Positions 12,201 to 24,997 are shown, counted from the first letter of the stretch. The stretch: 64,000 nt of DNA from Styela clava (GCF_964204865.1 NC_135261.1:12896001-12960000); one strand, 5' to 3'. Notes: generated by a model not told the origin, from the letters alone. A program made the numbers and translations.

Positions 12201-15200
12201 ATCTGTATAAAGACAATGCAATAACAGAGATATATACATATATTAGGAGTTTTAAACTACTAAGAGTAACCTATATTTACCATTTTGAGAAAATTTGACA
12301 AAAGTTAATAGCTGAGTCATTAAATGGAATTTGGCCATGTTTTTACTGATACTAGAAGTCGAAGTCCCATATTCAGACTCAGCGTAGTAGGAATTTCAGA
12401 CTTTCATTGGTAATAATTGAAGGTAAAATTTCCAACAGAAAAGTAAAAAGCACTAATTTGACTAATTATGTTGAATATGCAATTACAGCTGGCTTGCATA
12501 CACTTTAAGTTTATGTACCGGTAATCATATTAAATTTTTCAGAGTTGCAGTAGGAACCAAAATTTCATTTATTCCTCGTATTGAGTTTTTCGGAGATGTG
12601 GTAGGAGTCGATAATTTCTTCTTACAAGTGTTGGAGTCAAAATTTTTTGTCAACCAATAGTCGAATCAAAATTTTTTTCCCAATAAATCACCAAATGTAT
12701 CATACCAATTCCAGTATCTTTCGCATGATTTCCGAAAACTCCAACACCCCTGCTTTTTGAGAATTTTCCATCTTCATAATTCAAATACTCTGTAACATAT
12801 TACCTTAGCTATTATTCTTTCAAAGATATGTCAGCAGATGACTTAATTTAAGACAAGCAAGGAATGAAAGGATTATAACATTTCATCAACTGATTAAAAT
12901 AGGATTTACAGAAACCCTCCAAAATGGTGTGCATGATAATTGCAAACTGAATTACTTAATAGACCAGATTTTTTTTATAGGTGTTTTAATACAAATAAAC
13001 TTCATTTATGATGCATAATTTCATTTGTTAGCTGGTAGTTGAATTAGCTTGCTATGGTAACCACTGATACAATAGCACAGGTTCTTGGGTCAGTTGATAG
13101 TCATAGTCACAAAATTCTGCCGTTTTATACAGAAAGATTTATTTTATTATGAAAGGTATTCTCAATATATTCATAGTACTGGTAATTTAAATACGATATA
13201 AAATAGGTTTCCCATATTTATCCTGAAGAGAGGAAAGTTGATAAGATGTCTTAACCATTTGGTGTACCACGGTCTCTCATCCGGTTACCAGACCATGTCA
13301 GGTATAGAATCAGTTAGCTAGTTTTTTGCTTTAGATGCAAGAACTTGATGGCAGAGGAAGCCATGACAAACCAGTGGTTCGTGAACCACAGTACAGCGGC
13401 GCGGAATCCAGCAATAATCTTTCTCCGGAATATAGAAAATCTTAAATTATAGTAGGAATACAATACCTGTGGCATTTAGATTTGAAACGAGTGTGTATTT
13501 GTCACTCGTACCCATTAGACAAGATGGAAATATAACTGAATGAAACGGCACATTATCCTTTGCCATGAAGTTGTAAAGTTCAACATTCTAAAATTTGAAA
13601 AAAAAAAATAAAATGATAAAAGTTGATCCACAAAAGTGAAGTGGACAGTGGTCTAAAAGTCATTGCAGTGGGTCAAGCTATCTTAGTGTCAATTCATGGC
13701 CCATTAGGCTCCGAACATGGACCTTTATAAGCAATTATTGATATTATATGATATGAAAGGAGTTTCTATGATTGGAAGGACTGGAATCTGGAAGTTTATT
13801 ATGCCCTGGGTGAGGTGGTGGGCATGGGATTCGAACCAGAGACGTGTAGCTTATGAGCCACCATAGTTAAGTGAACATGTAGCATTATACTTCTATGCTA
13901 TTAATCTGTGCTATTTATGATAATTACCTCAGGATTTTTCCACCATTTCTCCCAGTCTTTTGTATAATTCGCGGTTATTGAAATATAACCAATAGGTGCA
14001 TCAAACCAAACATAGAAAACCTAGGAATAAAATATGAAAACGTTAATAAAAATTTCATTTTAATGATACAGCATTTGCAATTACTATTTACTATTGTAAT
14101 GAAAACAAAAAATATCATAAAATCAGATATTTGAACTGGCATGAAACATCAAAGTCTTGGGTGTGAATGATCATAGTTTGGCGATTTTTTATGAAGCTGT
14201 GGGTCATTCATTTAACATTCGGGATGAACTTTAGTCATCGTCACATTATCATATTATAGCGGACCATAAGGCACACCGGGTTTTAATGCGCACCGTCAAC
14301 AAATTTCCTAGATTAGGGTTTTGTCCATACATAAGGTACACCACACTATAAGCCTCAATGGTTTTGAGGCCCTAACCAAGCTCATTAAACAAAATGGTTA
14401 TTATATTTGATCCAAAGAAAACGTAAAATGGTAGTTTGTTTATGAAAAATTAATTGATTTAAAGTATAAGCAATAAAGCACTACCTGATCAATACATTAG
14501 TAGACGCATTGGTTTATAAAGCGCACGATCCATTTTTGAAAAAAAAAGGGCTTAAAGTACGCCACTTATGCAGTACTAATAATGAATAACTGTTTTTGTG
14601 AATCCCATTGTATTCACAAATCTTTTTTTAATTATTGAAACGCTACCATAAACCTTATTTTTTAGGCAATTTTTTGTGCCTGTTTTTACTTTTCAATACC
14701 CAACAGGTGGTGCCATAGCGAAAACACTCAATACTCAACAGTAAATATATCATCTCAATATAAAATTGAAAAATTGTTGCAACAAGTAATTGTATATTCC
14801 TAAGTCATGCTGCCAGTAAGTAACAATTACCTTGTCTGTATATCCTTCCAGAGGCACAGGTGTTCCCCATTTCAGATCTCTAGTTATGCATCTTGGCTTG
14901 AGACCATCTCTCAACCAAGATTCTGTTATCATTTTTGCATTTGCTGTCCAACCCACATTTTCAAATGACTTCTTGAGATGTTCACGAAGTTTAGGTTCAA
15001 GCTGTAAAAAAGTAGATATATTTCATAACTAGAATATGGATTCATGGTAGAAATATGGTTAACATTATACATCAAAAATAAAAAAAATAAATAGGCAATA
15101 CCTTTGGCAAATCCACGAAAAGATGTTGAGAGGATCGAACTTCAGGTGGAGCACTACACATTTTGCATTTTGGATTCTGTCGAATATATGTAAACACAGT

Positions 15201-18200
15201 AAAAAAACTGACAAAAATATTTGGTATGAAATATATATCGTTACTAATAGCCAAGAAATCCCCATGTATGAATGGTCATTCCTGGTATATTAAATATTCT
15301 AGAGATATATTTACCTGGAATACCTGTAAAAAACCTGTAAATTTTTCGATTTTAAAGTATCAAAAAGACATAAAACAATGTTTTATCTGAATTTTCAACT
15401 TTGTTGGTGTTTGATTAGACTGGTTTGGCGAAGTAGCAATCAACAATGTTGAAATTTTAATGCTTACTTCTACCTATTAGCAAATAATCAAGCTTTGACA
15501 AAGGTGTCCATCTCGCCACAATATTATTATATTTTCGAATTTATTGGGAAAAAATAACAAAACCCACCTTCAATTCAACAGCATTGATTAGTTTACCACA
15601 CTTATCACATTGATCACCACGAGCATCCTCATATGTACAGAGTGGACATGTTCCTTCCACGAACCTTCAAAAGAAAATTGGCACTTACGCAGATTCGAAT
15701 ATTTTGTTAGGGCAATCCATGACAGATTTGTAGGTCAAGGTTAGATACAGATGAAAACTTAATGTTCATCGCTGATTGGTCTGCAAAGACTGTTTTGCGC
15801 TCTCAATGTGGACTAGCAAATTTGACACTCTAGGAGAGTTGATAACTTTAGATTGAATGACCTGTCTGACCATTCACAAACTACCCATTCCTGTCTGAAT
15901 AGTCAACATAGTTAGGAAACTACTAAAATCATTTAACTAGCCCGCCCATAATCGCAACACTTGAAAAATTACATGTGTAAATAATTGGCTCGAAAATATA
16001 TACCATGTATGGGTGAATCAATACAGCATACATAAATTTCTTAATTATTCAACAAAAATGAAGAAAATTTATTTAAGATTTGAAATTCTGTTTGTGTCTG
16101 ATGGTACTCAAACATTTAGTAATCTAGGACACTTTGCACGACAGTTAATTTTATCTAAAATATGTTCCAAATGACCTGAATTCTATTTTTTGGTTACCCT
16201 GTATATAATCTATAATGCACATCTTTGACTTCATCAAAAACTCAAGCTCAAGTCCAAAAATCTTCAGCAAAAAAAGTCTTACCTGTCAGCTAGGAATCGA
16301 TTGCACTGAGCACAATATAATTGCTCAACAATCTGTGGTTGAAGATATCCATTTCTATGAAGGTGCCAAAATATGTCTTGCGCAATACTAGAAATAATTG
16401 ATAAATAATGAAAGAGAAAGGCTAGAATTTTTTTCTAACTGAAAATATTTATTTTCATCTTACACAGTCTGTTTTTTTGTTGTTGTCCTTCCAAAATAAT
16501 CAAAATCAATGTTAAACCAATCATAAACCTCACAATGCAGTTTATTGTATTTGTCACAAATCTATAAAATGAATGCAACAATTGTAGAATCCATAAAAAC
16601 GAAATGAAATTGCAAGACTAGATGCTAACTATTCCAATTTTTAATCCCAAATTTAAGTACCGGTAATAATTTTGGTTGAGTCAAAGTATACAAGCACCAT
16701 TAAAATATGAAGAAAGTTAGGCCCCCAAAATAAGGACATTTTGTACTAGCCCCATATCTAGCGTGAAAAACCATACAATACTAATCAGACTACAAAGTTT
16801 GCTTGAAGAGTTACCTGCTGAGGGGTCACTCCTTCCTGTGCAGCCTTTGTTTCAGTAGCTGTTCCATACTCATCCGTTCCACAAATGTACAAAGAATTCC
16901 AATGTCTCAGACGACAGTATCTTAAAATCAAATAATGAATTATTTTTATTTCAAATCAATAACTTGTGTGGATATACTCCATACTTCCCACAACTAAGTC
17001 AATCTTATATGAAGCAGTGTTTCATGCACAAAAATTTAAAACTGAGCTGAAAAATTCGAAAAAATGAATCTGACATGGACTGGAATTCGTTTGACCTCAA
17101 GACTGCACCTATGTAGCAGTAGACCCCACGCTGTAAAAACATCAAAATTTATTCGTCATAGTAATTATGAAAGTATGTACGGTAACTATGACAAAATCAG
17201 TTTGTTGAGTCTTGAGTTTTGCATGACATTATTGAAGTCTGAGTCGGGTATCAATTTTCTTGACTCCGCAGACCTACTCAAAACAGTATTACAAGAAATA
17301 TCATGTGGCATGAAAAAATATATCACCGGGAGAACACGTCAGCACTCAATACACATCCAATTATATTTCCCAAGTGAGGAATGTTGTTTACATATGGCAG
17401 GGCACTCGTAATGAGTATGTTCCTCTTTCCAGGTTGAGGCAATCTGAAAACAAAAATAAAAGAATAGTGATGATTATTAATTAAAGGAACAACAATAATA
17501 CACATTTTACATTCAGACTCATTACATTCATTGGTCATATTTGATAATATTGCATAAATAATAGGAGTACGGTAATTAGTCTTGACGATGTATTCGTGAA
17601 ATTTATAACACATTATTAACACGACAAGTTTTTGGCAGTATCATGATTTCATGAACACCTGTAATTTGTGCCGGTTGCCAGATAGACATATTCTTGCCAA
17701 TGGCAAAAAATCCAAATAAGAAGGACAAACAAAAATGTATATGTACTTTGATTAAGGATTCTTACGATAAAACGCGAGCATAGCCCTGGCCCTTGACTAA
17801 TCTACTACGTATACTCTTTGTATTTGTAAGATTTAATTTATTGAGACTGAAAAAATAAAATTATCTTCAACAACCCGATTCGATTGTTGACTGGCAATTT
17901 TAGGGTAAAATATATCAATTTTTATGTTTGTCATCAACAAGAAAAAAAAAATGTGGCCTTTGCTGTGAAAACCCACCCCTGACTCAAAAATTGTCTACAA
18001 TAAAAATTTACATAGGATGTTGCCGGTCATGGTGTTTGATTCCTTTTGTTCCTTTATTCCATGCTAATTTTGCTTCATCAATTTCTTTTTGAGAAATTTT
18101 TTCCACTTCCTAAAACATAGGAAAGTAATGTAACGTTTCGCGCACCGCACACCATTCAAAATATGCATGTAGCATATTTCCGCGGACCGCACATTTTTGA

Positions 18201-21200
18201 TTGTGAGCCGCATTGTATATATGCTTCTGCAGAGCCTTGTTTAGAGAAACAGGCGATAAATGCATTGTTTAAAAATTAACAGAGATTATTTATCCATTGA
18301 TTTCCGATTTTTCAACTACAGTGAATTTCACAACTATCTATCTGTGTGTCTGGATAGATATATAAAGAAGGAAAAGGGCCCATACCAAGAAAACAAATTA
18401 AGACAAAATTTAATATACTAAAAATATTTAAAATTAAAATTGGAACACTTTCAACCACTATAGACTATTCTTAAGATGAGTTGTGTTAGGTTAAATTTAT
18501 CAGTCATTTTGAATATAGTAGTTCACGATAAATTATCTGTAACTCAGCTATCATTATTAATTACAGAACCCTAGAAATAAGACAAAATATTACCTTGTTT
18601 ATTTCGCCGGCTGAATTGTTTCCATGAGAATTCATTTCAGATGAATGATATGATTGAGTTACTTTTTGAGATGATTTAAACACAGCAGAGAAATAAGACT
18701 GAAATGAATCATAGAAACATAGAAAATCATAGAAACACAAAACAAGTGAAACAAAAAACAATTTTAGTCAATTTTATGACAGAAAGATGTTTGTCTATGC
18801 AGCCCATGCTTGATGCATACAAGATAATGTTTATTTGTCTTCCATGACTATTTTTTGCCGTATCGGAAAGAATTTTGTTCGCCTGGGACAGAAGTCGGCA
18901 GAATTTTAAAATTGCCCAGTGTTGCGAGTCAAAATTTTAATTTAAATTGAAGGCAATCTCGACCTGAACATATCTGTACTTGGGAATAGCAAATGGCATA
19001 ATATTGACATAATTGAATATACCGTACCCTTCCCTACACTCAACCAACACTTATTCCAACAAAAGGTCATAATAACGAAATATTAAAACCAGATATGACT
19101 GTGCAAATCAGCATACGTCTTGCTTTATATATACACTATATTCACCACTTCGTGAAAACCCCACACGACGTAGCATACTCAATAAAGCACGTTCACAAGA
19201 ATAAGAAATGTCATCTTGTAACATTATTACACACTTGGCAATGAATATAGTAAATATAATCACGAACTAAATTCGTGTCACATTCAAGCAGTATATATAC
19301 GGTAATGACCATGGTTATGTATGTCATGATAAATGGCAATATCCTATACTTTGGGAGGAAGCAGTAATAAAAAAGTAAAACATTGATGAAAAATTACCAT
19401 TTCATGTGACAGCAATATTAGAGCATCCTAATTATAGCTTAATAATATCATGAACATTCATCTCACCTTGAAGTTGTCGACATATTGATCATTCTGACAT
19501 ATTTCATTTAATGCAGCAATAAAAAATGATGACTTCACGTGCTCAAGAATAAATGAGAAGAGAGATGGGTAATTTTTAGATAACTTCGCTGATATAGCTG
19601 ATGATTGATAGAATACTGGATACAATATACAAGCAAACACACATTGGAGAACAGGATCCTAGACAATATAGGTTAAGAATGTTGAATTTTTCTTTACTTT
19701 AATTAAACAAAACAGCAATGATCTTATATATGTAGGCTACACAAAAGCCAATTGACTAATAAGGATAAAAATTATTAAATTCAAGCAAAATGTCAAAAGA
19801 ATTAAACCAAATGTCATATATAGGTGTGCCCATTACACAACCCCACAAGAACAACAACATTTCCTTAATACAATCATCCATAGGTCAACTTTATGTCTAA
19901 TGAAATTTCTGTTATTATTAAAGTTAAGGCGTTCAGGCAAATATTGTATTTATCTATTTACAATCACCAAAACATCAATATTTATTTCATATCTGATCAT
20001 ACAGACATTCAAAAAGCATAAAAATTGCTACTTTGGTAGGCGATCTCAGTGTTGTGCAATCTCACTGATTTTAGTTAGGGTTGAATTTAGTGAGAATGTC
20101 TTTACTTGTTCACATAATAATAATAATCTCTTTTATAGGGAAAAACAGAGCAGAAAGAAATTCTAAGTTTTTAAATTATTTTTTACATAATTTAATAGTT
20201 ATACTCAATAGAACAAACATTATTCAAATTTTAATTATTTCAAATAAAACCTTTTGCAATCCATCTGATTTCCATGCCGACTCAAGTGTTGTTAAAGCAG
20301 TTTGCAAAATATTTTGAGAGTCCGCATTTGATTCATTAACACAAGCAGCAGCAATTAGATTTCTAAGGCAGTTATGTTCCCATTCTAACCATCGTAAAGT
20401 AGAAAATTGGTGTTTATATCCAGAATGATTGGTGTCGTAAAGATATCTAGAAATAAATAATCAATCCTGAAATTATAATTAAGTTTGTCAATATAGATTA
20501 ATGTTTAAAACACAATTCCTTGTTAGAAACATTCCAATCCAATATTATTGTTGTTATTCATAGCAACATGTTAAAAAAGCAAATAAATGAATTTCGCCCA
20601 TTTAAGCTTAAGATCTATTTTCAAAGCCTATTTACAGATGAGCCACAGATAATGATAGCTTTGATACATTGTGCATCACTACCTAATATTGTTTAGACAT
20701 GTTTTATAATTTTTTTTGTTAATTAAATAGACAATGTTTTACTCTACTCAGTTATTGCAAAGAATATTTATGTGAGAGTAGCTGGTGTATGCCCAGTTAA
20801 ATCCTTTTTTGTTATCTATTATAATCAACTGGGCAAGATCTCTGAGTTTCTTAAAATAGCAATTCATCTGATACAATAACTATTTTAATACAGCAATCAC
20901 AAAATTAATGACAGGCACTCAAATCTGGAGATTTTGTCCAGCAAACTACAAGTAACATTATATCAACAACTAGTATTATAATAGAAAAGCACATATGTTA
21001 GTGGCATTAAAATTCCTTGAATGAAAGGCATACTTGCAGAGAACATAATAGAGTTTTTGTCCACCTAAAATATAATAGCCGTACTTACTTAACAACAGCA
21101 TTCGCAGAAAAGAGTTTTGTTCCTGATGCAAGAGTGAAATTAAACACAGCACCTTGAAAATGAAAATTAAATTTTTTAAATATCGACAACGCAAAATGCA

Positions 21201-21779
21201 GATAGAAACTCCTTTCTCTCCCAAAAAGGCTGTGTATAAGCAGCCATTGCTAGATAAGGAGTTAGTTTAGTTTAGATAGCCTGCGTGAAATGGTGGGCAT
21301 GATATTTGAACCCCTGATTTCAAACTGCGATGCCCTAACAGTCAAGTCTAACCATTCAACCACTAGGTGACCAGACCCACAAAATGAGTTAGAACAACTA
21401 TGAGCACAACTATTTATATATCTTGATAATGATACGGTTTTACATATTTATCCCGGAGAAGTTGGAAAGCCAAAAGGAGGGCTTAATCATATGGCTTCTT
21501 GTCCGGCTACCAGTCCATGTCGGGTATGGTATTAGTTAGCCAGTTATTTGTTTCAGATGCATGGACTGGATGGTATGGTGAAATATGGTCTGACATAGCC
21601 AAAGTAGACACAATAATCTTAAAGGTAAGGATTCTTTAAAAGTGGATTATTTTAAACTTCAATTATGAACAATTACCATCAGATATTTTTGAAATTTTCA
21701 CATCCTTCTTGAATACCTTGCATGCAACAACTGATTTCAATAACTCTGGTGAAACGGATGATTCAACATGATAAGCCAT
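9296..21779 (-). CDS. MARS1: Cytosolic methionyl-tRNA synthetase (22 exons, 902 aa)
   Basis: This enzyme charges tRNA-Met with methionine using ATP in the cytosol. Exons (coding, in transcript order): 21677-21779, 21089-21152, 20251-20446, 19467-19658, 18594-18698, 18012-18109, 17327-17443, 16815-16920, 16464-16561, 16283-16387, 15568-15664, 15102-15176, 14831-15001, 13928-14020, 13467-13587, 12706-12789, 12073-12202, 11446-11577, 11171-11275, 10515-10701, 9875-10042, 9296-9457. All junctions are GT-AG and in phase. The 902 codons compare with about 900 in vertebrates. Domains: GST-like N-terminus (about 1-220), Rossmann core with the HIGH-type motif HLGN at 276-279, zinc-binding CxxC pairs in exons 10-12, the KMSKS-type motif KFSKS at 589-593, an anticodon-binding helical domain, a C-terminal WHEP domain (exons 21-22) and a lysine-rich tail. 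The GST and WHEP parts are typical of metazoan enzymes in the multisynthetase complex. Introns hold SINEs. No key residue is missing. Confidence 0.95.
10195..10330 (-). repeat. SINE family A inside MARS1 intron 20
   Basis: The stretch 'gggtgaggtggtagacatag', a degenerate reverse B box ('gatttgaaactt') and 'gccatcatattcaagtcc' match the SINE family A heads at 13795 and 21220. It lies between exons 20 and 21 of MARS1. The frame of exon 20 stays open through this copy if the intron is retained. Confidence 0.55.
11630..11830 (-). repeat. SINE family A (MARS1 intron 17)
   Basis: This contains the family A body ('ggccctgcacaagcagcc') and a degenerate tRNA-like head ('gtggtgtgcatgaaatttaa'). It lies directly upstream of exon 18, between exons 17 and 18. 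It is diverged compared with the copy at 21220. Confidence 0.5.
13215..13425 (-). repeat. tRNA-derived SINE, family B (copy 3, truncated)
   Basis: The body blocks 'ccggttaccagaccatgtca', 'agttagctagttttttgctt' and 'gaccagtggtt'-like are present, but the tRNA-like head is missing on the right. It lies in the MARS1 intron between exons 15 and 16. Confidence 0.55.
13795..13890 (-). repeat. SINE family A head (MARS1 intron 14)
   Basis: 'ggtgaggtggtgggcatggg' is followed by 'attcgaaccagaga', a near-perfect reverse B box, and then by an A-box-like region. It is the best-preserved tRNA-like head of this family in the window. Confidence 0.6.
14245..14575. repeat. Possible degenerate inverted-repeat element in MARS1 intron 13
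   Basis: Phrases of the type 'ataaggcacacc' and 'aatgcgcacc' on the left are echoed in reverse complement near 14500-14570 ('tataaagcgcac', 'aaagtacgcc'). This suggests an old terminal-inverted-repeat element. I could not find convincing target-site duplications. Confidence 0.3.
21220..21375 (-). repeat. SINE family A (MARS1 intron 1)
   Basis: The body 'aaaaaggctgtgtataagca' is followed by 'gtgggcatgatatttgaacc' (reverse B box) and 'caaccactaggtgacc' (reverse A-box region). The copy lies between MARS1 exons 1 and 2. Confidence 0.6.
21440..21570 (-). repeat. tRNA-derived SINE, family B (copy 4, truncated)
   Basis: The blocks 'ggcttaatcatatggc', 'ggctaccagtccatgtcg' and 'attagttagccagttatttg' match the other family B copies. 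The right half and the tRNA-like head are absent. Confidence 0.6.
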
Positions 21780-22118
21780 GGTGCTTTCTTAACAAATATA
21801 TAACTATTTCCAACTGCAAAATTAATCTAAAAAATGCAAAATATGAATACATATACAAGTTGCTATTAATAATACTTCAAGTAAGAAAATAATATGAAAT
21901 ACTTTACCTATTGTTTGTTTACTTCAGCTTTCAAGTATCACATCACATTTATGTTTCAAAACTACGTTTAAAGAATATATATTCAAAGAATATCAACATA
22001 AAATATGATTCAAAAATACCAGACAATAAAGAATTTAATAAAACAATTTGACATGGCAATAATATGTATCACCTAAAAACATATACACTTTTATAAACTA
22101 TGCTCTATCATTGTTCAG

Positions 22119-22319
22119 TTATTTCACATATTTTTTGATTGTGCTAAACATGTTGATGAGATTGCTCCTTTTACGCTGGACATCAGAGAGATCTTTGGCA
22201 CTAAAAAATACCATCCCAGTACGCTGTTTCCGAAGAATGTAGTTTTGAAATTTCTTGCCGTTTTCATACCTAAACATAGATGACTCAGACGATAGCCATG
22301 CTGCATAGAAACACCTCAT
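22119..22319 (-). CDS. Unassigned 66-aa ORF upstream of MARS1
   Basis: An ATG-initiated frame encodes 66 residues rich in Lys, Arg, Tyr and Phe, starting MRCFYAAWL and ending STIKKYVK. It ends about 340 bases upstream of the MARS1 ATG on the same strand. The frame stays open for nine codons above the ATG, and 'gtgcag' and 'ggggcag' there could be 3' splice sites. It may therefore be a small gene or the last exon of one. The composition looks protein-like (an aromatic N-terminus and a basic C-terminus, as in small mitochondrial proteins), but I cannot name a family and found no other exon. Confidence 0.35.
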   Translation of the reverse strand: MRCFYAAWLSSESSMFRYENGKKFQNYILRKQRTGMVFFSAKDLSDVQRKRSNLINMFSTIKKYVK

Positions 22320-22559
22320 GACAACTGCCCCAAGACTATTCTGCACTATGTTACCAATGGATTAAATCAGAATCCTGTTTAAAACTAAACGCAATCCAAC
22401 TTCAAGATGACATATTTATAAGCCCGATAGGACCCCATTGTTACATTTCCTTAGTATTAAAAGCACACTATCATTGTATCTAATATCCTTTTCAATTTAA
22501 TCCCATATAACTTCTATGATTCAAATCCTAATTTTGAGTGAAGTGTCAAATCTTATGCA

Positions 22560-22790
22560 ATGGTTCAGGTTTGACTCCAAACAAGGCCTTGCATATGCCT
22601 AGCCTGTGATGTACATGTGGCTATTTATCCATCCATTATCGGTAACAGAATGTTTCTAGTTTGGAATATAAAGTATAGCCTACCAATTTATTAAACCATG
22701 AGTGGTGGGCATAGGACAGCGACAAAAATATTCCTACGGTGGCAGGGATAGATAACAGAACCCCAGTTGCATATATGCCACGATGACATA
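22560..22790 (-). repeat. Degenerate SINE family A copy
   Basis: 'gactccaaacaaggccttgc' and 'ccatgagtggtgggcatagg' correspond to the body and head blocks of family A. The copy is strongly diverged and interrupted. Confidence 0.4.
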
Positions 22791-23146
22791 TGAATCAAGT
22801 GTGGTCAATTTAGTTAACTTTAAAATAATTTGTTTTACAGATTTCTTTATATATGCCATTTTTTTGACAATATGATTTTGTCTTGACTCCATTTGTCACT
22901 ATCTTTATAATATTTCAAATTTTAGGTTATTGAATAATCAAGAGAAATTCTACTACTGTCGAATACAGCACTTGCATCACTAAAAGTTTTCGTCTCGTGT
23001 ATGCTTTCGCAACACACTGCATTTCAAATGTAAACAAACCTAACGTAGTTTATATTTCCATCATCAGTTTAAAACTATTAGGTATGTTTGGTCATCTATA
23101 CAATGTTGGTAAATGCATCATAAGTACTTCTAGGGAGTACATTGGT

Positions 23147-23515
23147 CAGGGGTTGCGACCCCGAATTGGGTCAGAGTGATAAGTAGGTAGGGTCGCTGAG
23201 GTATGGTAGAGGATGGATGTACAAAACATCTAAGATTTGACAAACTATGTTAAACTTAGCAGTTGGTACCATGGCTTACTGTAAAACGGGCCCATAGGCA
23301 TCGCTTCATTCTTATACTATAGAAAATGTAGGTGATGATTGTGACATCACTGTTTGGTTTTAGCTTATTTTATTTAATACCACCACATGATCAAACTCCA
23401 GTCCAGTGAAGGAAGCTCTAAAGTTCCATGAAAAATATATATATTGACCTGGGGTCGCACTGGACACTTGAAAATTGTCCTTGGGTTTGTCCTGAAAAAA
23501 GCTTGGGAACCCCTG
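23147..23515. mobile_element. hAT-type miniature element (369 bp)
   Basis: The left tip reads CAGGGGTTGCGACCCC and the right tip, reverse-complemented, reads CAGGGGTTCCCAAGC. Both are typical hAT termini. The 8 bases outside are ACATTGGT on the left and ACATAGGT on the right, a 7-of-8 target-site duplication as expected for hAT. No transposase is encoded, so it is non-autonomous. Confidence 0.75.
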
Positions 23516-23619
23516 ACATAGGTCTGTAGGTACTCCTATTGGCTATTTTTGAAAATATTTCGAAATGGCCTAATATTTTTGAATATTCAGATATTATATG
23601 TTCTAAATTGAGTTGTTAA

Positions 23620-24045
23620 ATTATCACAAATCACTGTAGCCTATATTCAGAGATTGTTTTTACATTACAGAGATTTTAAGAAGATGTACTTTTCAATTTG
23701 GTGGCTGCTTTATTACCGCAGTGCCATTATCACGGGTAACAAGCGTCCGACACCAATTGGGCAGAATAATATAATTTTCTTGATTTTATGAGAATAAACT
23801 AAATCATTTTCACAAATCATTGCAGCCTATATTTCTGTAGTTAGAGAGATCGTTCTTACATTACAAAAATGTTAAGATGAACTTTTCAATTTTATGGCTG
23901 CTTTTCTAGACTACCGCAGTGGCATTAGCACAAGTTTAACAAGCATGAGCTGAGCATCCGATACCAATCTGCCAATTCTGCAATTGGACAGAATAATATA
24001 AGTTTTTCAATTTTATGAGAATATACTAAATCATTTTCATAATTA
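23620..24045 (+). repeat. Tandem duplication, about 200-bp unit, two copies
   Basis: Two diverged units follow each other. The first has 'gtagcctatattcagagattg', 'ggtggctgctttattaccgc' and 'gggcagaataatata'. The second has 'gcagcctatatttctgtag', 'tatggctgcttttctagac' and 'ggacagaataatata'. No coding capacity is seen. Confidence 0.7.
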
Positions 24046-24291
24046 GGGATAATCTTATCAAATACCTAGGCCAGTAGGCTATAATTAACTAAAACATATT
24101 CAAATAATAGATCATGATTGATTTTGGACATCCTGGGCAAAAGCACTACGGTAGTCTTCTATCTTTCATTAGACTCTTAACCATCTAAGCAAGAATACAA
24201 TTGAATTGAACTAAAGCACTAAATTGGACCCTTTCTGCATTTATACCCACCAATCTAACATAAAACAAACACAATAAGGCTTCAAGCAGTC

Positions 24292-24297
24292 TTTATT
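24292..24297 (-). promoter_or_regulatory. Poly(A) signal for RPL37A
   Basis: AATAAA on the minus strand lies about 50 bases after the RPL37A stop codon, a normal distance for a short ribosomal-protein 3' UTR. Confidence 0.7.
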
Positions 24298-24346
24298 CCC
24301 TTGAAAATTTGATGTTATTATCGAGTTAGATGATAAACCACAATGT

Positions 24347-24622
24347 TTAGGATTCCTTTTGGTCTCTAAGACGCTTGATTCCATATTTTACGGTGGCAGC
24401 TGTTGTTGTTTCGGGGACCCAGGCGCCTCCAGCAATTTTTCTGTTCAAAGATTTGCAGTGCCAAATACCAACCGCCAATCTTCGGAGGTCATCTTTTCCG
24501 CTGGGACCAGTGTACTTCTTGTGTTGTGATACTTCCATACGCTTGATCAACTTACGGAGTGATGCACCATAACGGGTACCATATTTCCCCACAATTCCAA
24601 CTTTCTTTGTACGTTTAGCCAT
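24347..24622 (-). CDS. RPL37A: Ribosomal protein eL43 (L37a), intronless, zinc cysteines lost
   Basis: RPL37A is a small zinc-ribbon protein of the 60S subunit. The 91-residue product starts [19 protein letters not shown], identical to animal orthologues over the first 20 or more residues, and keeps AVGIWHC and AGGAW. The family normally has two CxxC pairs. Here the first pair is replaced by TGPSGK, one residue shorter, and the second is reduced to HCKSLN. Only one of the four zinc ligands remains. The coding region has no intron, although many ribosomal-protein genes have one near the ATG; a possible 3' splice site 'tttgctttag' sits in the 5' leader. The frame is intact, with a CT-rich leader and AATAAA downstream. 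It may be a functional zinc-free form or a retained retrocopy of a zinc-bearing parent elsewhere. Family assignment is firm; functional status is not. Confidence 0.88.
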   Translation of the reverse strand: MAKRTKKVGIVGKYGTRYGASLRKLIKRMEVSQHKKYTGPSGKDDLRRLAVGIWHCKSLNRKIAGGAWVPETTTAATVKYGIKRLRDQKES

Positions 24623-24997
24623 AACTATTACAGTACAAACCACCGTGAAGAAATCCTAAAGCAAAAGACAGAAGAGACGTGAAAACACAACAGCGCCCTC
24701 TTCAGGATACTGCCATCTTTCGGCGTGTTAGAAACAAGTAACTTTATGAAAATGATTTTATTTGCATTAATTTAGTAAAAAAATAAATAAAAATATATAA
24801 CCAAGTAAATATAACTTATAAATTAAAACTAATTATTTTCCGGTATGGAGTAACTGTAACCTGAAAATGCAACAACTCGCAATGGTGTTGATTCATAACA
24901 AACACACGTGTCTTCGTGTGCTTGTCAGCTCAACATATTTTGCTTGGACAGGTGATCGCGACTTCAACCATTGGAACTTCAAATAATAAGAGATAAA
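24623..24997. promoter_or_regulatory. Divergent promoter region between RPL37A and TSR1
   Basis: Only 375 bases separate the two start codons, which point away from each other. On the RPL37A side, the minus strand carries AAGATGGCAG (YY1-like, near 24711-24720), then a CT-rich tract near 24663-24682 that resembles a 5' TOP initiator of ribosomal-protein genes. I see no TATA box placed for TSR1. Shared control is an inference from the spacing. Confidence 0.6.
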
